Assembly (NCBI GenBank): GCA_002698985.1
Contig: PAAY01000022.1
Span: forward strand, 1-59,086
DNA from: Saprospirales bacterium
GTDB taxonomy: Bacteria; Bacteroidota; Bacteroidia; Chitinophagales; Saprospiraceae
Direction: 5' to 3'
DNA length: 59,086 nucleotides
Shown piece after piece: positions 16,515-25,218 of the stretch (the stretch's first letter is position 1; the number at the start of each line of letters is the position of its first letter). Both the position numbers and the translations under genes were made by a program. Below the pieces are notes generated by a model, which was not told the origin of the DNA, did no database searches, and saw nothing but the letters and a program-made list of their open reading frames with translations.

Positions 16515-18434
16515 TCACCCCTTCAGGTACTTCACCAGAAATCCCAGCATGGCCTTGTAGAATTCAAACTGGTTCTCCTCGTTGTGGAAGCCGTGGCCTT
16601 CGTCGTATTTCACCATGTAGGGCACGTCAATTCCACGCTGGCGCAAAGCCCTAACGATCTGGTCACTTTCATCGATGTTGACACGGGGGTCGTTGGCACC
16701 CTGGGCCACGAAGAGCGGTGCTTTGATGCGGTCGATGTGAAATACGGGTGAGGCGGCTTCGAGAATTTCCTTGTCCTTCTCGGGGTGTCCCACCATTTCG
16801 TACATCATTTCGAGGTAGGGTTTCCAGTATGGTGGAATGGTGGTCAGGAAAGTAAACAGGTTGGACACTCCGACATAGTCGACGCCACAGGCGTAAAGAT
16901 CCGGGGTAAAGGTCAGACCTGCCAGCGTGGCATAGCCGCCGTAACTGCCTCCGTAGATACCCACCCGGTCAGGATTGGCGATGCCTTCGTCAACCAGCCA
17001 TTTCACGCCGTCGGTAATGTCGTCCTGCATTTTGCGGCCCCATTGCTTGAAACTGATCTCCCAGAACTTGCGGCCATAGCCTGTGCTGCCCCGGTAGTTC
17101 ATCTGAAACACCGCAAAGCCTCGGCTGGCCAGGAGCTGCACTTCGGGATTGTAGCCCCATGCATCGCGCACCCAGGGGCCACCGTGTGGATTCACCACCA
17201 CCGGCAATTTTTTTCCATCGTGGTCTTTGGGCAGGGTCAGGTAACCGTGGATGGTCAGCCCGTCACGGGTCTGGTATTGCACGGGCTTCATTTCAGCCAT
17301 GTCGGCCTCATCCAGCCAGGGGCTCACTTCTGCAATCTTGAGCAGTTCATCCGTGTTTTTATCGAAGAAAAAATAGGCACCGAGGGAGCGGTCGCTGTAG
17401 GTGCGCACCATGAATTTGTCTTCGTCTCTGTTGTGATCGACGACAACGATTTCATACTCGCCCAGTTCGGCTTCCAGCCTTTTGTAAATCGCTTTGGTCT
17501 CTGCATCCAGAAAGTGAAGGTGCCGCTTATCGGTCAGGTAGGTGATGGCTGTGAGCACCTTGCGCTTGCGGGAGTAAGCCAATGAGCTCACATCCACTTC
17601 AGGGTGTTCAAAAATGACGGGTCCCTCTTCCAGCCCGGTCGCCAGGTTGAAGCGGGTAATGACGGATTTGTCTCTCCCGAGGTTGGTGCTTACGAATACC
17701 CGGTCGTCGTTTTCGAAGTCAAAAAAGAGCGGCACGATGCTTACCCTGAAATCCGTGGTGATCACCTCTTTGAAGTCTTCCTCTTCTGTCCTTCGGTAAA
17801 GCAGGCAGGTGTTGGTTCCACCCACCAGTTTGGTGGCAGCCCGGAGCCGGCCCTGGTGGTCGGTCATCCAGTTGTCGATGGGTTCCGCCAGGTTGTTGTT
17901 TTCCGCCAGTTGGGTGAGTTCACCGGTTTTGATGTTCAGGCGGTAAGGGTCAAAGAGGTGGGGATTGTTCTTGTTCATCTGTATGATGACCTCATCGTCA
18001 AAATCTTCCAGGTCGTCCACCAGGTCCACCCGCACACCCTCAAAAGGTGTCAGTTCACGGAGGTTGGAACCGTCCCTTTCTATGGCGTAGAGGTGGAAGT
18101 TTTCATCTCCGCCTCTGTCACGGGCAAAGAGCAGGGTATCGTCGGTTTTCCAGAAGTACCAGGAAATGTCACGGTCTTCGATACTGGTGATGCGGACAGC
18201 CTCCTCACTTCCAGGTTCCTGCACGAAGATGTTCAGCCGCCGCTTCCAGGGGCCTAAAAAGGAAAAGTATTTACCCGAAGGAGATAACTGATAACGGCTG
18301 CGTTCGGGCTTTCTGAAAAAGTCTTCAACCGCATATTTGTGGCCTTCTCCCGCCAATTTGATGAACGCCTCGAATACTTCAGGAGGAGAAGGCAATGTCG
18401 GATCACCGGGTAGTTGGGTTTTGTGCTCAGCCAT
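16515..18434 (-). CDS. S9 family peptidase (acylaminoacyl/prolyl oligopeptidase-like)
   Basis: This encodes a 639-residue protein without a signal peptide, so it is probably cytoplasmic. The N-terminal two thirds form the beta-propeller, and the C-terminal alpha/beta-hydrolase starts near VVVNPHGGP. The catalytic triad is Ser497 (GGSYGG), Asp582 (GANDPRV) and His614 (DEGHGF). S9 enzymes cleave oligopeptides after proline or release acylated N-terminal residues; the exact specificity is not evident. The start ATG at 18434 opens with [18 protein letters not shown]. It is convergent with the reductase gene and divergent from the 2TM pair. Confidence 0.94.
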   Translation of the reverse strand: MAEHKTQLPGDPTLPSPPEVFEAFIKLAGEGHKYAVEDFFRKPERSRYQLSPSGKYFSFLGPWKRRLNIFVQEPGSEEAVRITSIEDRDISWYFWKTDDTLLFARDRGGDENFHLYAIERDGSNLRELTPFEGVRVDLVDDLEDFDDEVIIQMNKNNPHLFDPYRLNIKTGELTQLAENNNLAEPIDNWMTDHQGRLRAATKLVGGTNTCLLYRRTEEEDFKEVITTDFRVSIVPLFFDFENDDRVFVSTNLGRDKSVITRFNLATGLEEGPVIFEHPEVDVSSLAYSRKRKVLTAITYLTDKRHLHFLDAETKAIYKRLEAELGEYEIVVVDHNRDEDKFMVRTYSDRSLGAYFFFDKNTDELLKIAEVSPWLDEADMAEMKPVQYQTRDGLTIHGYLTLPKDHDGKKLPVVVNPHGGPWVRDAWGYNPEVQLLASRGFAVFQMNYRGSTGYGRKFWEISFKQWGRKMQDDITDGVKWLVDEGIANPDRVGIYGGSYGGYATLAGLTFTPDLYACGVDYVGVSNLFTFLTTIPPYWKPYLEMMYEMVGHPEKDKEILEAASPVFHIDRIKAPLFVAQGANDPRVNIDESDQIVRALRQRGIDVPYMVKYDEGHGFHNEENQFEFYKAMLGFLVKYLKG

Positions 18435-18684
18435 TGGATCTGGATTTGACGATGACAGATAAAGATTGGTACTTCTTTAAAATAGAGGAGCGAAATAAAA
18501 GGGTTGGGACCAAAAAGAAAAGCTGAAGACCTGAAGATGTCCATTCCTCCAAAACTCACCGGGCAAAGAAGCTTAACCGTTAACTGCTTTGTATTTTTAC
18601 AGCAGTTCAGGCCGTTTTTCCAAAAACTGCTTATACTCATCCGGAAATTTCATTCAACCCAAACCCCCATAAGAAATTGCACCC

Positions 18685-19086
18685 ATGAGACCCAGAGACA
18701 ATTATGACGAGAAAGACATTGCCTACGCTAAAAAAAAGGTGAAGGCCAAAAAGGAGTTTTTCAAACACCTCATCGCTTTCTCCATCGTAATGCCTTTTTT
18801 GTTCTTCATCAATTTGCTGACCAGCCCTTTTCACTGGTGGTTTTTGTACCCGCTGCTGGGTTGGGGAATGGCGCTCGCCTTCCATTATGTGGAGGTATTC
18901 GGCATACCCGGTTTCAACATTCTGACCAAAGAATGGGAAGAAGACGAACTGAACAAAGAATTGAGAAAAATTAAAACCGACCGGGAAACCGAACGCCTGG
19001 AACTGCAACCACCCAGCAAACTTGGCGAAGACGATATGGAGCTCAAAGAACTTCGAAAAAATTACGACGAATCAGAACTGGTTTGA
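18685..19086 (+). CDS. 2TM domain membrane protein, copy 1
   Basis: This encodes a 133-residue protein with an amphipathic basic N-terminus (YAKKKVKAKKEFFKHL), two membrane segments (about residues 33-50 and 56-76) and a conserved TKEWEEDELNKEL after the second. This is the 2TM family common in Bacteroidota, where it is also found fused to LytTR-type kinases. The function is unknown. The gene is 3 bp from a paralogue, and both end in the near-identical tail ELRKNYDESELV / ELRKDYDDSEFV. The tail is acidic and cytoplasmic by the positive-inside rule. Confidence 0.85.
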   Translation: MRPRDNYDEKDIAYAKKKVKAKKEFFKHLIAFSIVMPFLFFINLLTSPFHWWFLYPLLGWGMALAFHYVEVFGIPGFNILTKEWEEDELNKELRKIKTDRETERLELQPPSKLGEDDMELKELRKNYDESELV

Positions 19087-19089
19087 CCC

Positions 19090-19470
19090 ATGGAAGACCA
19101 CCACATTTACCGGGAAGCTCAACGAAGAGTGCGCCAAAAGGCCAAATTCTTCAAACACCTTTACACTTATGTGATCGTTGTCGGCATCATGTTCTTTCTG
19201 ACACTTTTCAGAGGGCGTCCTTTTGCTTTTGTTCCGGTGGCCTTGTTCTGGGGAATAGCCATCATGTTTCATTACCTCAAGGTCTTCGGCATACCCGGAA
19301 CCGGCATACTCAGCAAAGAATGGGAAGAGGAAGAAATTGAAAAGGAGGTGCGCAGGATGAAGGGCATACTCGGCAAAGACGTTGACGAGGAGCCGGAAGT
19401 GGAACTCCCCGATGAAGAAATGAAGCTGCGGGAGTTGCGAAAAGATTACGACGATTCTGAATTCGTATGA
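19090..19470 (+). CDS. 2TM domain membrane protein, copy 2
   Basis: This encodes a 126-residue paralogue of the previous gene with the same order: basic helix (AQRRVRQKAKFFKHLYTYV), two membrane segments, then SKEWEEEEIEKEVRRMKG and the tail LRELRKDYDDSEFV. It begins 3 bp after the upstream stop, so the two are surely cotranscribed and arose by tandem duplication. The shared tail suggests a conserved contact site. The biochemical role is unknown. Confidence 0.85.
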   Translation: MEDHHIYREAQRRVRQKAKFFKHLYTYVIVVGIMFFLTLFRGRPFAFVPVALFWGIAIMFHYLKVFGIPGTGILSKEWEEEEIEKEVRRMKGILGKDVDEEPEVELPDEEMKLRELRKDYDDSEFV

Positions 19471-19621
19471 CACACAAAAGCTGCATGGAAGCCCCGAAAT
19501 GGGATAAAATGGCGCCGAAATACCACAATTAGGGTATAAAAGGTTGCATTGCTGGGCTTTGGCCGTTAAATTTGACGAACCGGAAAAAAAAGTAGTTTTT
19601 GTGTTTATTTGTTTGGGTTAG

Positions 19622-19656
19622 AAACCCTTGCTTTCCCCGAAGCAAGGGTTTTCTTC
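19622..19656 (+). terminator. Rho-independent terminator between the 2TM pair and DUF6580 gene
   Basis: AAACCCTTGCTT (19622-19633) pairs perfectly with AAGCAAGGGTTT (19640-19651) around a 6-nt loop and is followed by TCTTCTT. It lies 150 bp after the 2TM stop and 75 bp before the next start, so it may end the 2TM transcript or act as a leader attenuator for the next gene. Confidence 0.82.
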
Positions 19657-19729
19657 TTGGAGCTCCTCCCTGCCACTTTTCTTTAGAGAAATAAAACTAT
19701 TTTTGCCCCCGCACTTAAATTGTGAATGC

Positions 19730-20311
19730 ATGAAGAAGTTACAACTTACCAACCGCTGGCTTTTACTTTCCCTTATCATCGTTCTGGTGGCTGCTTTCAG
19801 GCTGCTGCCTTACCTGTTCGGATTCAATTTCCTGTTCAACTTTTCGCCCATCGGGGCCATGGCCTTGTTCGGTGCAGCCTATTTCAGCCGCAGGCAGATG
19901 GCTTTTGCCGTTCCGTTTGCAGCCCTGTGGGTCAGCAACATCATCATTGACAACGTTTTCCTTTCCCAGTATTACGAGGGCTTTTCGCTCTTCAGCAACT
20001 GGCCCGTTTACCTCGCCTTTGGCCTCATCGTGCTGTTGGGAATGGCAATTTTCAAAAAAGTGACCCCACTGCGGGCGCTGGCAGGCAGCCTCAGCGCTTC
20101 TGTCGTTTTCTTCATCGTTTCCAACTTTTTTGTGTGGATGGAAGGCACCATGTACCCAATGAGCGCAGAAGGCCTGATGGCCTGTTATGTGGCCGCCATT
20201 CCGTTCTTCTGGAATACCCTCGCCGGCGACCTCTTTTTCGTCGCAATGATGTTCGGTGCTTTCGAAGCCATCCAGTACCGCTACCCTGCCCTGCGCATGC
20301 AAGTGGCTTGA
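19730..20311 (+). CDS. DUF6580-like multi-pass membrane protein
   Basis: This encodes a 193-residue, very hydrophobic protein with about five or six membrane segments. The motif FNFSPIGAMALFGAAYF (about residues 31-47) and the later GLMACYVAAIPFFWNTLAGDLFF match DUF6580, a family that looks like the substrate-binding subunit of ECF transporters, sometimes found with cobalamin genes. The assignment is from memory of the motif pattern. No ECF ATPase or riboswitch is adjacent, so the role is unproven. The ATG at 19730 is chosen because upstream in-frame codons run through the terminator hairpin. Confidence 0.78.
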   Translation: MKKLQLTNRWLLLSLIIVLVAAFRLLPYLFGFNFLFNFSPIGAMALFGAAYFSRRQMAFAVPFAALWVSNIIIDNVFLSQYYEGFSLFSNWPVYLAFGLIVLLGMAIFKKVTPLRALAGSLSASVVFFIVSNFFVWMEGTMYPMSAEGLMACYVAAIPFFWNTLAGDLFFVAMMFGAFEAIQYRYPALRMQVA

Positions 20312-20313
20312 AA

Positions 20314-20359
20314 GGTTGAGAGGAGTTTAGAGAAGTTGAGAGGGGTTTAGAGAAGTTTA
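20314..20359. repeat. AGAGGGGTTTAG-type repeat tract
   Basis: Imperfect tandem copies of GTTTAGAGAAGTTGAGAGG lie directly after the DUF6580 gene. They belong to the same family as the tracts at 27728-27790, 37019-37053 and 58362-58434. Confidence 0.65.
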
Positions 20360-20432
20360 TGAATTCAGACAGGAAGATCCGGTTGGCGGGTCTTCCTGTT
20401 TGTTTTTCGTCGCAATGAAAAGCTGCTTGCCC

Positions 20433-20597
20433 ATGAAAGAAAAACCAGAAAAGCTGGAAGAAGGAAAAGACTACACCCTTGAAAACGGCCTGCTGGTTTT
20501 CACGAAGGAGTACCTGCTGAAAAGGGGCTACTGCTGCCAGAGCGGCTGCCGGAATTGCCCCTATGGCTTCAAAAAATCAAAAACCGGAACCGATTAA
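20433..20597 (+). CDS. DUF5522 small cysteine-rich protein
   Basis: This encodes a 54-residue protein with the motif GYCCQSGCRNCPYGF (residues 32-46), the signature of DUF5522, preceded by the conserved YTLENGLLVFTKEYLLKRG. The four cysteines suggest metal binding. An in-frame ATG at 20415 would add six residues and cannot be excluded. Its stop overlaps the stop of the convergent membrane-protein gene by 4 bp. The function is unknown. Confidence 0.8.
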   Translation: MKEKPEKLEEGKDYTLENGLLVFTKEYLLKRGYCCQSGCRNCPYGFKKSKTGTD

Positions 20598-20944
20598 CGG
20601 TCCAAAAGTTTGCGAAGCGAGCCACCTGTTAGCGCGCCAAAACCTGCCAGCAGCCCACCCACCAGGCCTGTGACATAAGGCAGGTAAGCTCCGTCGGTTT
20701 TGAACAATTCTCCCAGCATGGATGAAAGTTGCTGAGCGTTTTCCCGGTCGATCCACCAGGCGAGGCCTCCCCAGAGCAAAAAGCCGCCCAGGAAGGAAGC
20801 CGCAAAACCCGAAAGCAGCCATTTGTATTTGAAAAAGAGGCCCGCCACAAACCCGGCCACGGCGATGGCCCAAAAAGGCATGAACTGGTGACAGAGGTAT
20901 CCGAGTATGATGGTTGCAATGAGTTGCAAAAGGATGTTGCGCAT
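20594..20944 (-). CDS. Small multi-pass membrane protein
   Basis: This encodes a 116-residue protein with three or four hydrophobic segments (residues about 5-22, 25-62 and 88-108) and glycine-rich helices. I do not recognise the family. It begins 21 bp after the penicillin-acylase-like gene on the same strand and so is the likely last gene of that operon. Nothing in it indicates an enzyme. Confidence 0.72.
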   Translation of the reverse strand: MRNILLQLIATIILGYLCHQFMPFWAIAVAGFVAGLFFKYKWLLSGFAASFLGGFLLWGGLAWWIDRENAQQLSSMLGELFKTDGAYLPYVTGLVGGLLAGFGALTGGSLRKLLDR

Positions 20945-20965
20945 GTCGTTTTGTTTTGGTGCTAA

Positions 20966-23437
20966 TCAATTAAAACTGATCTCGAAAAGTTTCCTGCCGT
21001 CGAGGTCTTCGATCTTCTTTGCGAAGAGCAGGGATTCGTATTCGCCGTTGAGCCATTTCTCCAGTCCGGTTTTGTAAAACGGGCTGCCGGGATTGCCACT
21101 CTGCCCACCGGGAAAAACACCCCAGGCCTGCACATTGCCGGGCTCCAACGAGACGACCATCCTCCAGGAAGGGCCATGTGATTCGGATATTGCGTTGGGG
21201 GCCTGCTTGTAACCACCCACTTTCAGGTTCATGGCAGAGAAGGCCGGAATCTGCGCCAGGTGCATGATGGAAGTGCCTTTTTTGGAGGCCCAGTTGAAAT
21301 CGGGATCCATCAGCTTGTCTTCCAATTCCTCAACGGTTTTTTTGAAGGCTGAGGTCACTATGTCAGCAGCGGTTTCTGTCTTGTCGGTAGAGCTTTTGTC
21401 GTCGAAAAACTCATCGGCCGGGTTTTCTTCCAACATTTGAATCAGCAGCCAGTCCTCCGGCCACATCATGGGGCGCTCGCTGGAGCTGGCGGCGCTCACT
21501 TCATCGAAGGTGCCCCTGTAAGTGTTCCCGAACCAGGCTTCAAAAACGACGGGCTCCACCTTTTCAGCATCGAAGCTGTAGTCCCAGGATTTCATTTTTT
21601 CCAGCAATCGCAGTCCTCGTTGATCCAGCTGCGACTCATCGGTATTGAACAACATCACCGGCAAAGCCTCGATGGCCTGCAGACTGTGGTTGTCATTTTG
21701 CAGCCCCATCAGGTCCTCTTTGCTGATTTGGTCTAACTTAGACAAGCGCATGTTGATATACCTGCCCCTGAAATCGTCAAAATGCACACTGTGGTAATAG
21801 TAGGGGTAGGTGGGATCCGTGGAGTGCTGGTTGGCGGAAGAGACAAATCCCTGCTCCGGATTTTTCACACGGGCACGGTGCTCATAAGGGATCCAACCGT
21901 GCCAGGCATTTGCCGTTGAAGAGCCGTCTTGCACGAAACGCCCCTGCTCATAGGTCTTGATGGGATAAGTGCCGTTCACGGTGATGGCGATGTCCCCCTC
22001 GGTGCTTGCGAAGACGAAGTTTTGAGCCGGGTAACTGTAATTGCTCAGGGCATCGTAATAATCTTCGTAATTCCTGGCCTTCATCAAACCGAAGAAGGTC
22101 ATCATCTCCGTCGGAAACGGGGTTTCATGGCCTATCCAGTGCATGGCCATGCCGCTCCAGGGCCGGCTGCCGTCGTCGTAAACAACGGGGCCCCAGTAAG
22201 TCCAGCGCACTGTGTCCAAAACCGGCTCATCCATGCCCTTCACCTGGTATTTTTCCACCACCAGGTCTGCCTGATGGATCTTGCCATCGAGGTAATAGGC
22301 CGTCTTGCTGTCGTCGGTCCATTTGATTTCATACCAGTCGTTGGCATCCTGCCCCACGTTGGTCTCGCCCCAGGCGATGTACTCGTTGAAACCGATCAGC
22401 ACACCCGGAAATCCGGGAACTGTTACGCCATACGCATTTAGTTCGTTGGTGTGTATCTGCGTTTCAAACCAGATAGAGGGGAGGGTCAAACGAAGATGCG
22501 GGTCGTTGCAAAGGATGGGATGGCCGGTGGCAGTCTTGCTGCCACTTACCGCCCAGTTATTGCTGCCTTCCAGCATGGTGGAAGTGTCACCCACCTGCAT
22601 ATCAATGAAGCCGATGGCCTCCGTAGCAGTGGCAACCCGGCTGGTGTCAACTGGCAGGGGTTCAAAATCCCATGGAGTGCCAGCGGGAATTACAGGTGAT
22701 TGTTTTGGATTGTAAAGGGGATACAGTTTGTCAAAAACCTCCCGCCCGAATTGTTGCAGGGCATTGGTAGCCTCCACATCATCTTCTCCGAAACAGAGGG
22801 TTTTGTCCATGTATTTTTTGACGAGGGCCGTTTTCATCACCGACCACTTCTCGGGCTTGTAATTCAGCAGTTTGAACTCGATGGGGTAATCGCAAACGCA
22901 GAGCTGATCGATGTAGGCGTTCACGCCATCGGCGTAAGCTTGCAGCACCTCCATGATTTCCGGTGCCTGCTTCCAGGACTCCACAGCCTTTCGGGCGCCA
23001 TAGACCATGCCCTGACGGCGGGTCAGCTTGTCGGTTTCCAAGGTGCGCTCACCCAGCACCTCCGACAGCCTTCCTGAGGACAGCCGGGAAACCAGGTCCA
23101 TCTGAAACAACCGGTATTTGGCGGTGACGAAACCCTGGGCAAAAGCAGCATCGGCCATATTGTCGGCGAAGATGTGTGGCACCAGGCGGTCGTCCATCAC
23201 CACCTTGACGCTGCCTTTCAGGTTGGCTATCTCGATGTTTTGCGAAGCGAAACCGTCTTGCGGCTCGGCATTGCGCCAGAAGCCGTCGAAAGGACTGAAA
23301 AAACTGCCCAGCGGTGGCAAGGTTGATTTTTTCGAAGAGCCATCGTCAGCGTCGCTGCCAATGGTTTGCGGAACTGACAACAGGTATATCAGGCCCAGTG
23401 TCAGGCCCAGTGAGAGGATAAACTTGAGTGCATTCAT
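20966..23437 (-). CDS. Penicillin acylase family Ntn hydrolase
   Basis: This encodes an 823-residue protein with a hydrophobic signal anchor (MNALKFILSLGLTLGLIYLL). The alpha-chain region contains RLFQMDLVSRLSSGRLSEVLG. The self-cleavage site is EGSNNWAVSG, where Ser292 becomes the N-terminal nucleophile of the beta chain, followed by PHLRLTLPSIWFE. Family members hydrolyse the amide of N-acylated small molecules, including penicillins, homoserine lactones and acyl-peptides. An upstream start at 23491 would overlap the preceding gene and precede the signal with polar residues, so 23437 is preferred. It lies in an operon with a C39-type exporter, which raises the possibility that it removes an acyl cap from an exported product. 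That link is inferred. Confidence 0.93.
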   Translation of the reverse strand: MNALKFILSLGLTLGLIYLLSVPQTIGSDADDGSSKKSTLPPLGSFFSPFDGFWRNAEPQDGFASQNIEIANLKGSVKVVMDDRLVPHIFADNMADAAFAQGFVTAKYRLFQMDLVSRLSSGRLSEVLGERTLETDKLTRRQGMVYGARKAVESWKQAPEIMEVLQAYADGVNAYIDQLCVCDYPIEFKLLNYKPEKWSVMKTALVKKYMDKTLCFGEDDVEATNALQQFGREVFDKLYPLYNPKQSPVIPAGTPWDFEPLPVDTSRVATATEAIGFIDMQVGDTSTMLEGSNNWAVSGSKTATGHPILCNDPHLRLTLPSIWFETQIHTNELNAYGVTVPGFPGVLIGFNEYIAWGETNVGQDANDWYEIKWTDDSKTAYYLDGKIHQADLVVEKYQVKGMDEPVLDTVRWTYWGPVVYDDGSRPWSGMAMHWIGHETPFPTEMMTFFGLMKARNYEDYYDALSNYSYPAQNFVFASTEGDIAITVNGTYPIKTYEQGRFVQDGSSTANAWHGWIPYEHRARVKNPEQGFVSSANQHSTDPTYPYYYHSVHFDDFRGRYINMRLSKLDQISKEDLMGLQNDNHSLQAIEALPVMLFNTDESQLDQRGLRLLEKMKSWDYSFDAEKVEPVVFEAWFGNTYRGTFDEVSAASSSERPMMWPEDWLLIQMLEENPADEFFDDKSSTDKTETAADIVTSAFKKTVEELEDKLMDPDFNWASKKGTSIMHLAQIPAFSAMNLKVGGYKQAPNAISESHGPSWRMVVSLEPGNVQAWGVFPGGQSGNPGSPFYKTGLEKWLNGEYESLLFAKKIEDLDGRKLFEISFN

Positions 23438-23468
23438 CAGTTGCTGAATTGGAACGTGTGGTGGTGAA

Positions 23469-23903
23469 CTATTTCTCGAGGGGTTCTCCAAAAGAGACCT
23501 GTATTTCAGGGGCTAATTTTACGGAGATTCTCACAACCAAAGGGTTTTTGAGCGGAAGATTTGTCCGTTGGTACATAGCCAGGGTGGCTTTCATTGTGGA
23601 ATAGACCAAAAAAGTGGAGGTTTGAGAACGCCATTGGGCACACAATTGATCCAGCCGCTCCAGCGGAAACTCATTGTAATCCGCATGCATTTCGAAAGTC
23701 AAGGTGGGATTGATGGAAGCTTCCAGCGAAAAGAATTCGAGCCGGAGTCCCTGATCGGCAAGTTTCGGAATGATATTAACCCATTCTTCAATGGCCTGGC
23801 GGGCCTTTTCTTTGGCGGATTCTCCCAGGTTGGTGGCCTGGTCCTTTACGGCCTCTTTGGCCTGGTGAAAAGTTTGGAAGAGTTTGTCCATTAAGTGGTC
23901 CAT
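23469..23903 (-). CDS. Small soluble protein of unknown function
   Basis: This encodes a 144-residue protein. The first 45 residues are a charged, alanine-rich amphipathic helix (MDHLMDKLFQTFHQAKEAVK to EEW). The rest is a mixed alpha/beta segment without cysteines or membrane spans. No Gly-Gly leader is present, so it is not an obvious substrate of the neighbouring C39 exporter. It starts 17 bp after the HlyD-type gene and ends 31 bp before the acylase start, consistent with cotranscription. Unrecognised. Confidence 0.72.
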   Translation of the reverse strand: MDHLMDKLFQTFHQAKEAVKDQATNLGESAKEKARQAIEEWVNIIPKLADQGLRLEFFSLEASINPTLTFEMHADYNEFPLERLDQLCAQWRSQTSTFLVYSTMKATLAMYQRTNLPLKNPLVVRISVKLAPEIQVSFGEPLEK

Positions 23904-23920
23904 GCTACCGGTTTTGATGA

Positions 23921-25207
23921 TCAGTTAGAGGCCGTAAGTTCATCAAAAAGGTAGTGAAACAACACTTTTTCGTCGGTATAAATGTCGGCTGTGCCTGAAA
24001 GCTGGTAGTTGAATTCCAATTCTTTGCCCGTAGAGGTTCGTAGCCCTTCGGGCAATGCCACTTCGACAAAGTACTCACCGCCCTGCGGCAATAGGTTTAT
24101 TTTTTCCACCACTCCTCTCACAAAACCGAATTCCGATGCCGGATAGCGGTCAAATTGCAAGACCACCCGCTGCCCTTCCTTCACCTTGCCGCTGCCTTTG
24201 CTGCTGATGGTGACCTGCGCCAGAAAGTTGAGCTGCTCACTGTTCGGAAAGACCACAGCCAGCTCTTGTCCTTTGTTCACGAAGGTGTTTTCCCGAAGGG
24301 AAGAATACAGGTAAACTTTTCCGGCCAGTGGAGACAACACCAGATGCCTTGCCTTCCAGTCTTCGATGGCAGAACGCAGCGAGGTCAGTTCCTCCTGAAA
24401 CCGCAGCAAGCGGGATTGGACACCTTCCTGCTGCCGGAAGCTGGATTCCAGCTGATTGGCCTTCTGATCCATCAGGTCGCGTTGCACCCGCTGCTTTTCC
24501 AGCAACAGTTGCTCCCGCTGTTTTTCCAGAAGGTCGATCTCTTTTTTGGCATCGAGTTGCTCCTGTGCATACACTTCGTTGGATGTCTTTTCGAGGCTTT
24601 GCTTCGCCAAATGAAATTTTCGCCAGAGGGAGTCTATTTTCCGCTGGTTGTCTTCGAGCCTTTTGTTGAGGAACTGAAGAGAACTCCGCAGATTGGCAGC
24701 TTTTCCGGACATGGCTCCGGAGACGCCTGCATAGCCGGCATTGTCGATTGCCTCGGGCAGCAGGCTGACGGCATTGACGAAATTGGAGTAAGCCACATCC
24801 AGTTCGCCGACGCTGAGGTCCATGTTGGGCCGGTAGGCCTGAATGTCGGCCAATTCAAAGTTGCTGAGCCTGGCCACATCCTTCTCCAGTTGCATCACAT
24901 CGTCCACATTAGCTGTGGTAGCATAAACGGCCAGCAAGTCCCCTTTCTCCACGGCCTGGCGGTCGGTAACCAGCACCCTGGCAATGTACCCCTCGGCCGG
25001 TGCAATGACCGACACAGGAGGCTCTGTGGTGGTCAGCGTCATGTTGCCCCGCACCGATTCCGGAATGGTGACGATGTAGCCGGCGGCCATGAAAAGCACC
25101 ACGAGCGCAATCAGGATGGCAGTTCCCCAGGTGAGCAAACGCCAGGGGCGGCTGTCCAGGAGGTCGCTTACTTCAGTGCTTAATATGTCATCTTTGCGTC
25201 CGCTCAT
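23921..25207 (-). CDS. HlyD-family membrane fusion protein
   Basis: This encodes a 428-residue protein with a short cytoplasmic N-terminus, one membrane span (about residues 28-50), a biotinyl-lipoyl-like half (VSVIAPAEGYIARVLVTDRQ), a long coiled-coil hairpin (about residues 150-290, rich in Lys, Glu, Gln and Leu), the second lipoyl half (HLVLSPLAGKVYLYSSL) and a beta-barrel end. It would connect the inner-membrane C39 ABC exporter, encoded 11 bp upstream, to an outer-membrane channel. No TolC-type gene is adjacent. Confidence 0.92.
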   Translation of the reverse strand: MSGRKDDILSTEVSDLLDSRPWRLLTWGTAILIALVVLFMAAGYIVTIPESVRGNMTLTTTEPPVSVIAPAEGYIARVLVTDRQAVEKGDLLAVYATTANVDDVMQLEKDVARLSNFELADIQAYRPNMDLSVGELDVAYSNFVNAVSLLPEAIDNAGYAGVSGAMSGKAANLRSSLQFLNKRLEDNQRKIDSLWRKFHLAKQSLEKTSNEVYAQEQLDAKKEIDLLEKQREQLLLEKQRVQRDLMDQKANQLESSFRQQEGVQSRLLRFQEELTSLRSAIEDWKARHLVLSPLAGKVYLYSSLRENTFVNKGQELAVVFPNSEQLNFLAQVTISSKGSGKVKEGQRVVLQFDRYPASEFGFVRGVVEKINLLPQGGEYFVEVALPEGLRTSTGKELEFNYQLSGTADIYTDEKVLFHYLFDELTASN

Positions 25208-25218
25208 TTACGCTTTGG

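Noticed and set aside
19471-19729. Cobalamin riboswitch before the DUF6580 gene
   Set aside because: No B12-box-like sequence or multi-stem layout could be found; only one terminator hairpin is present.
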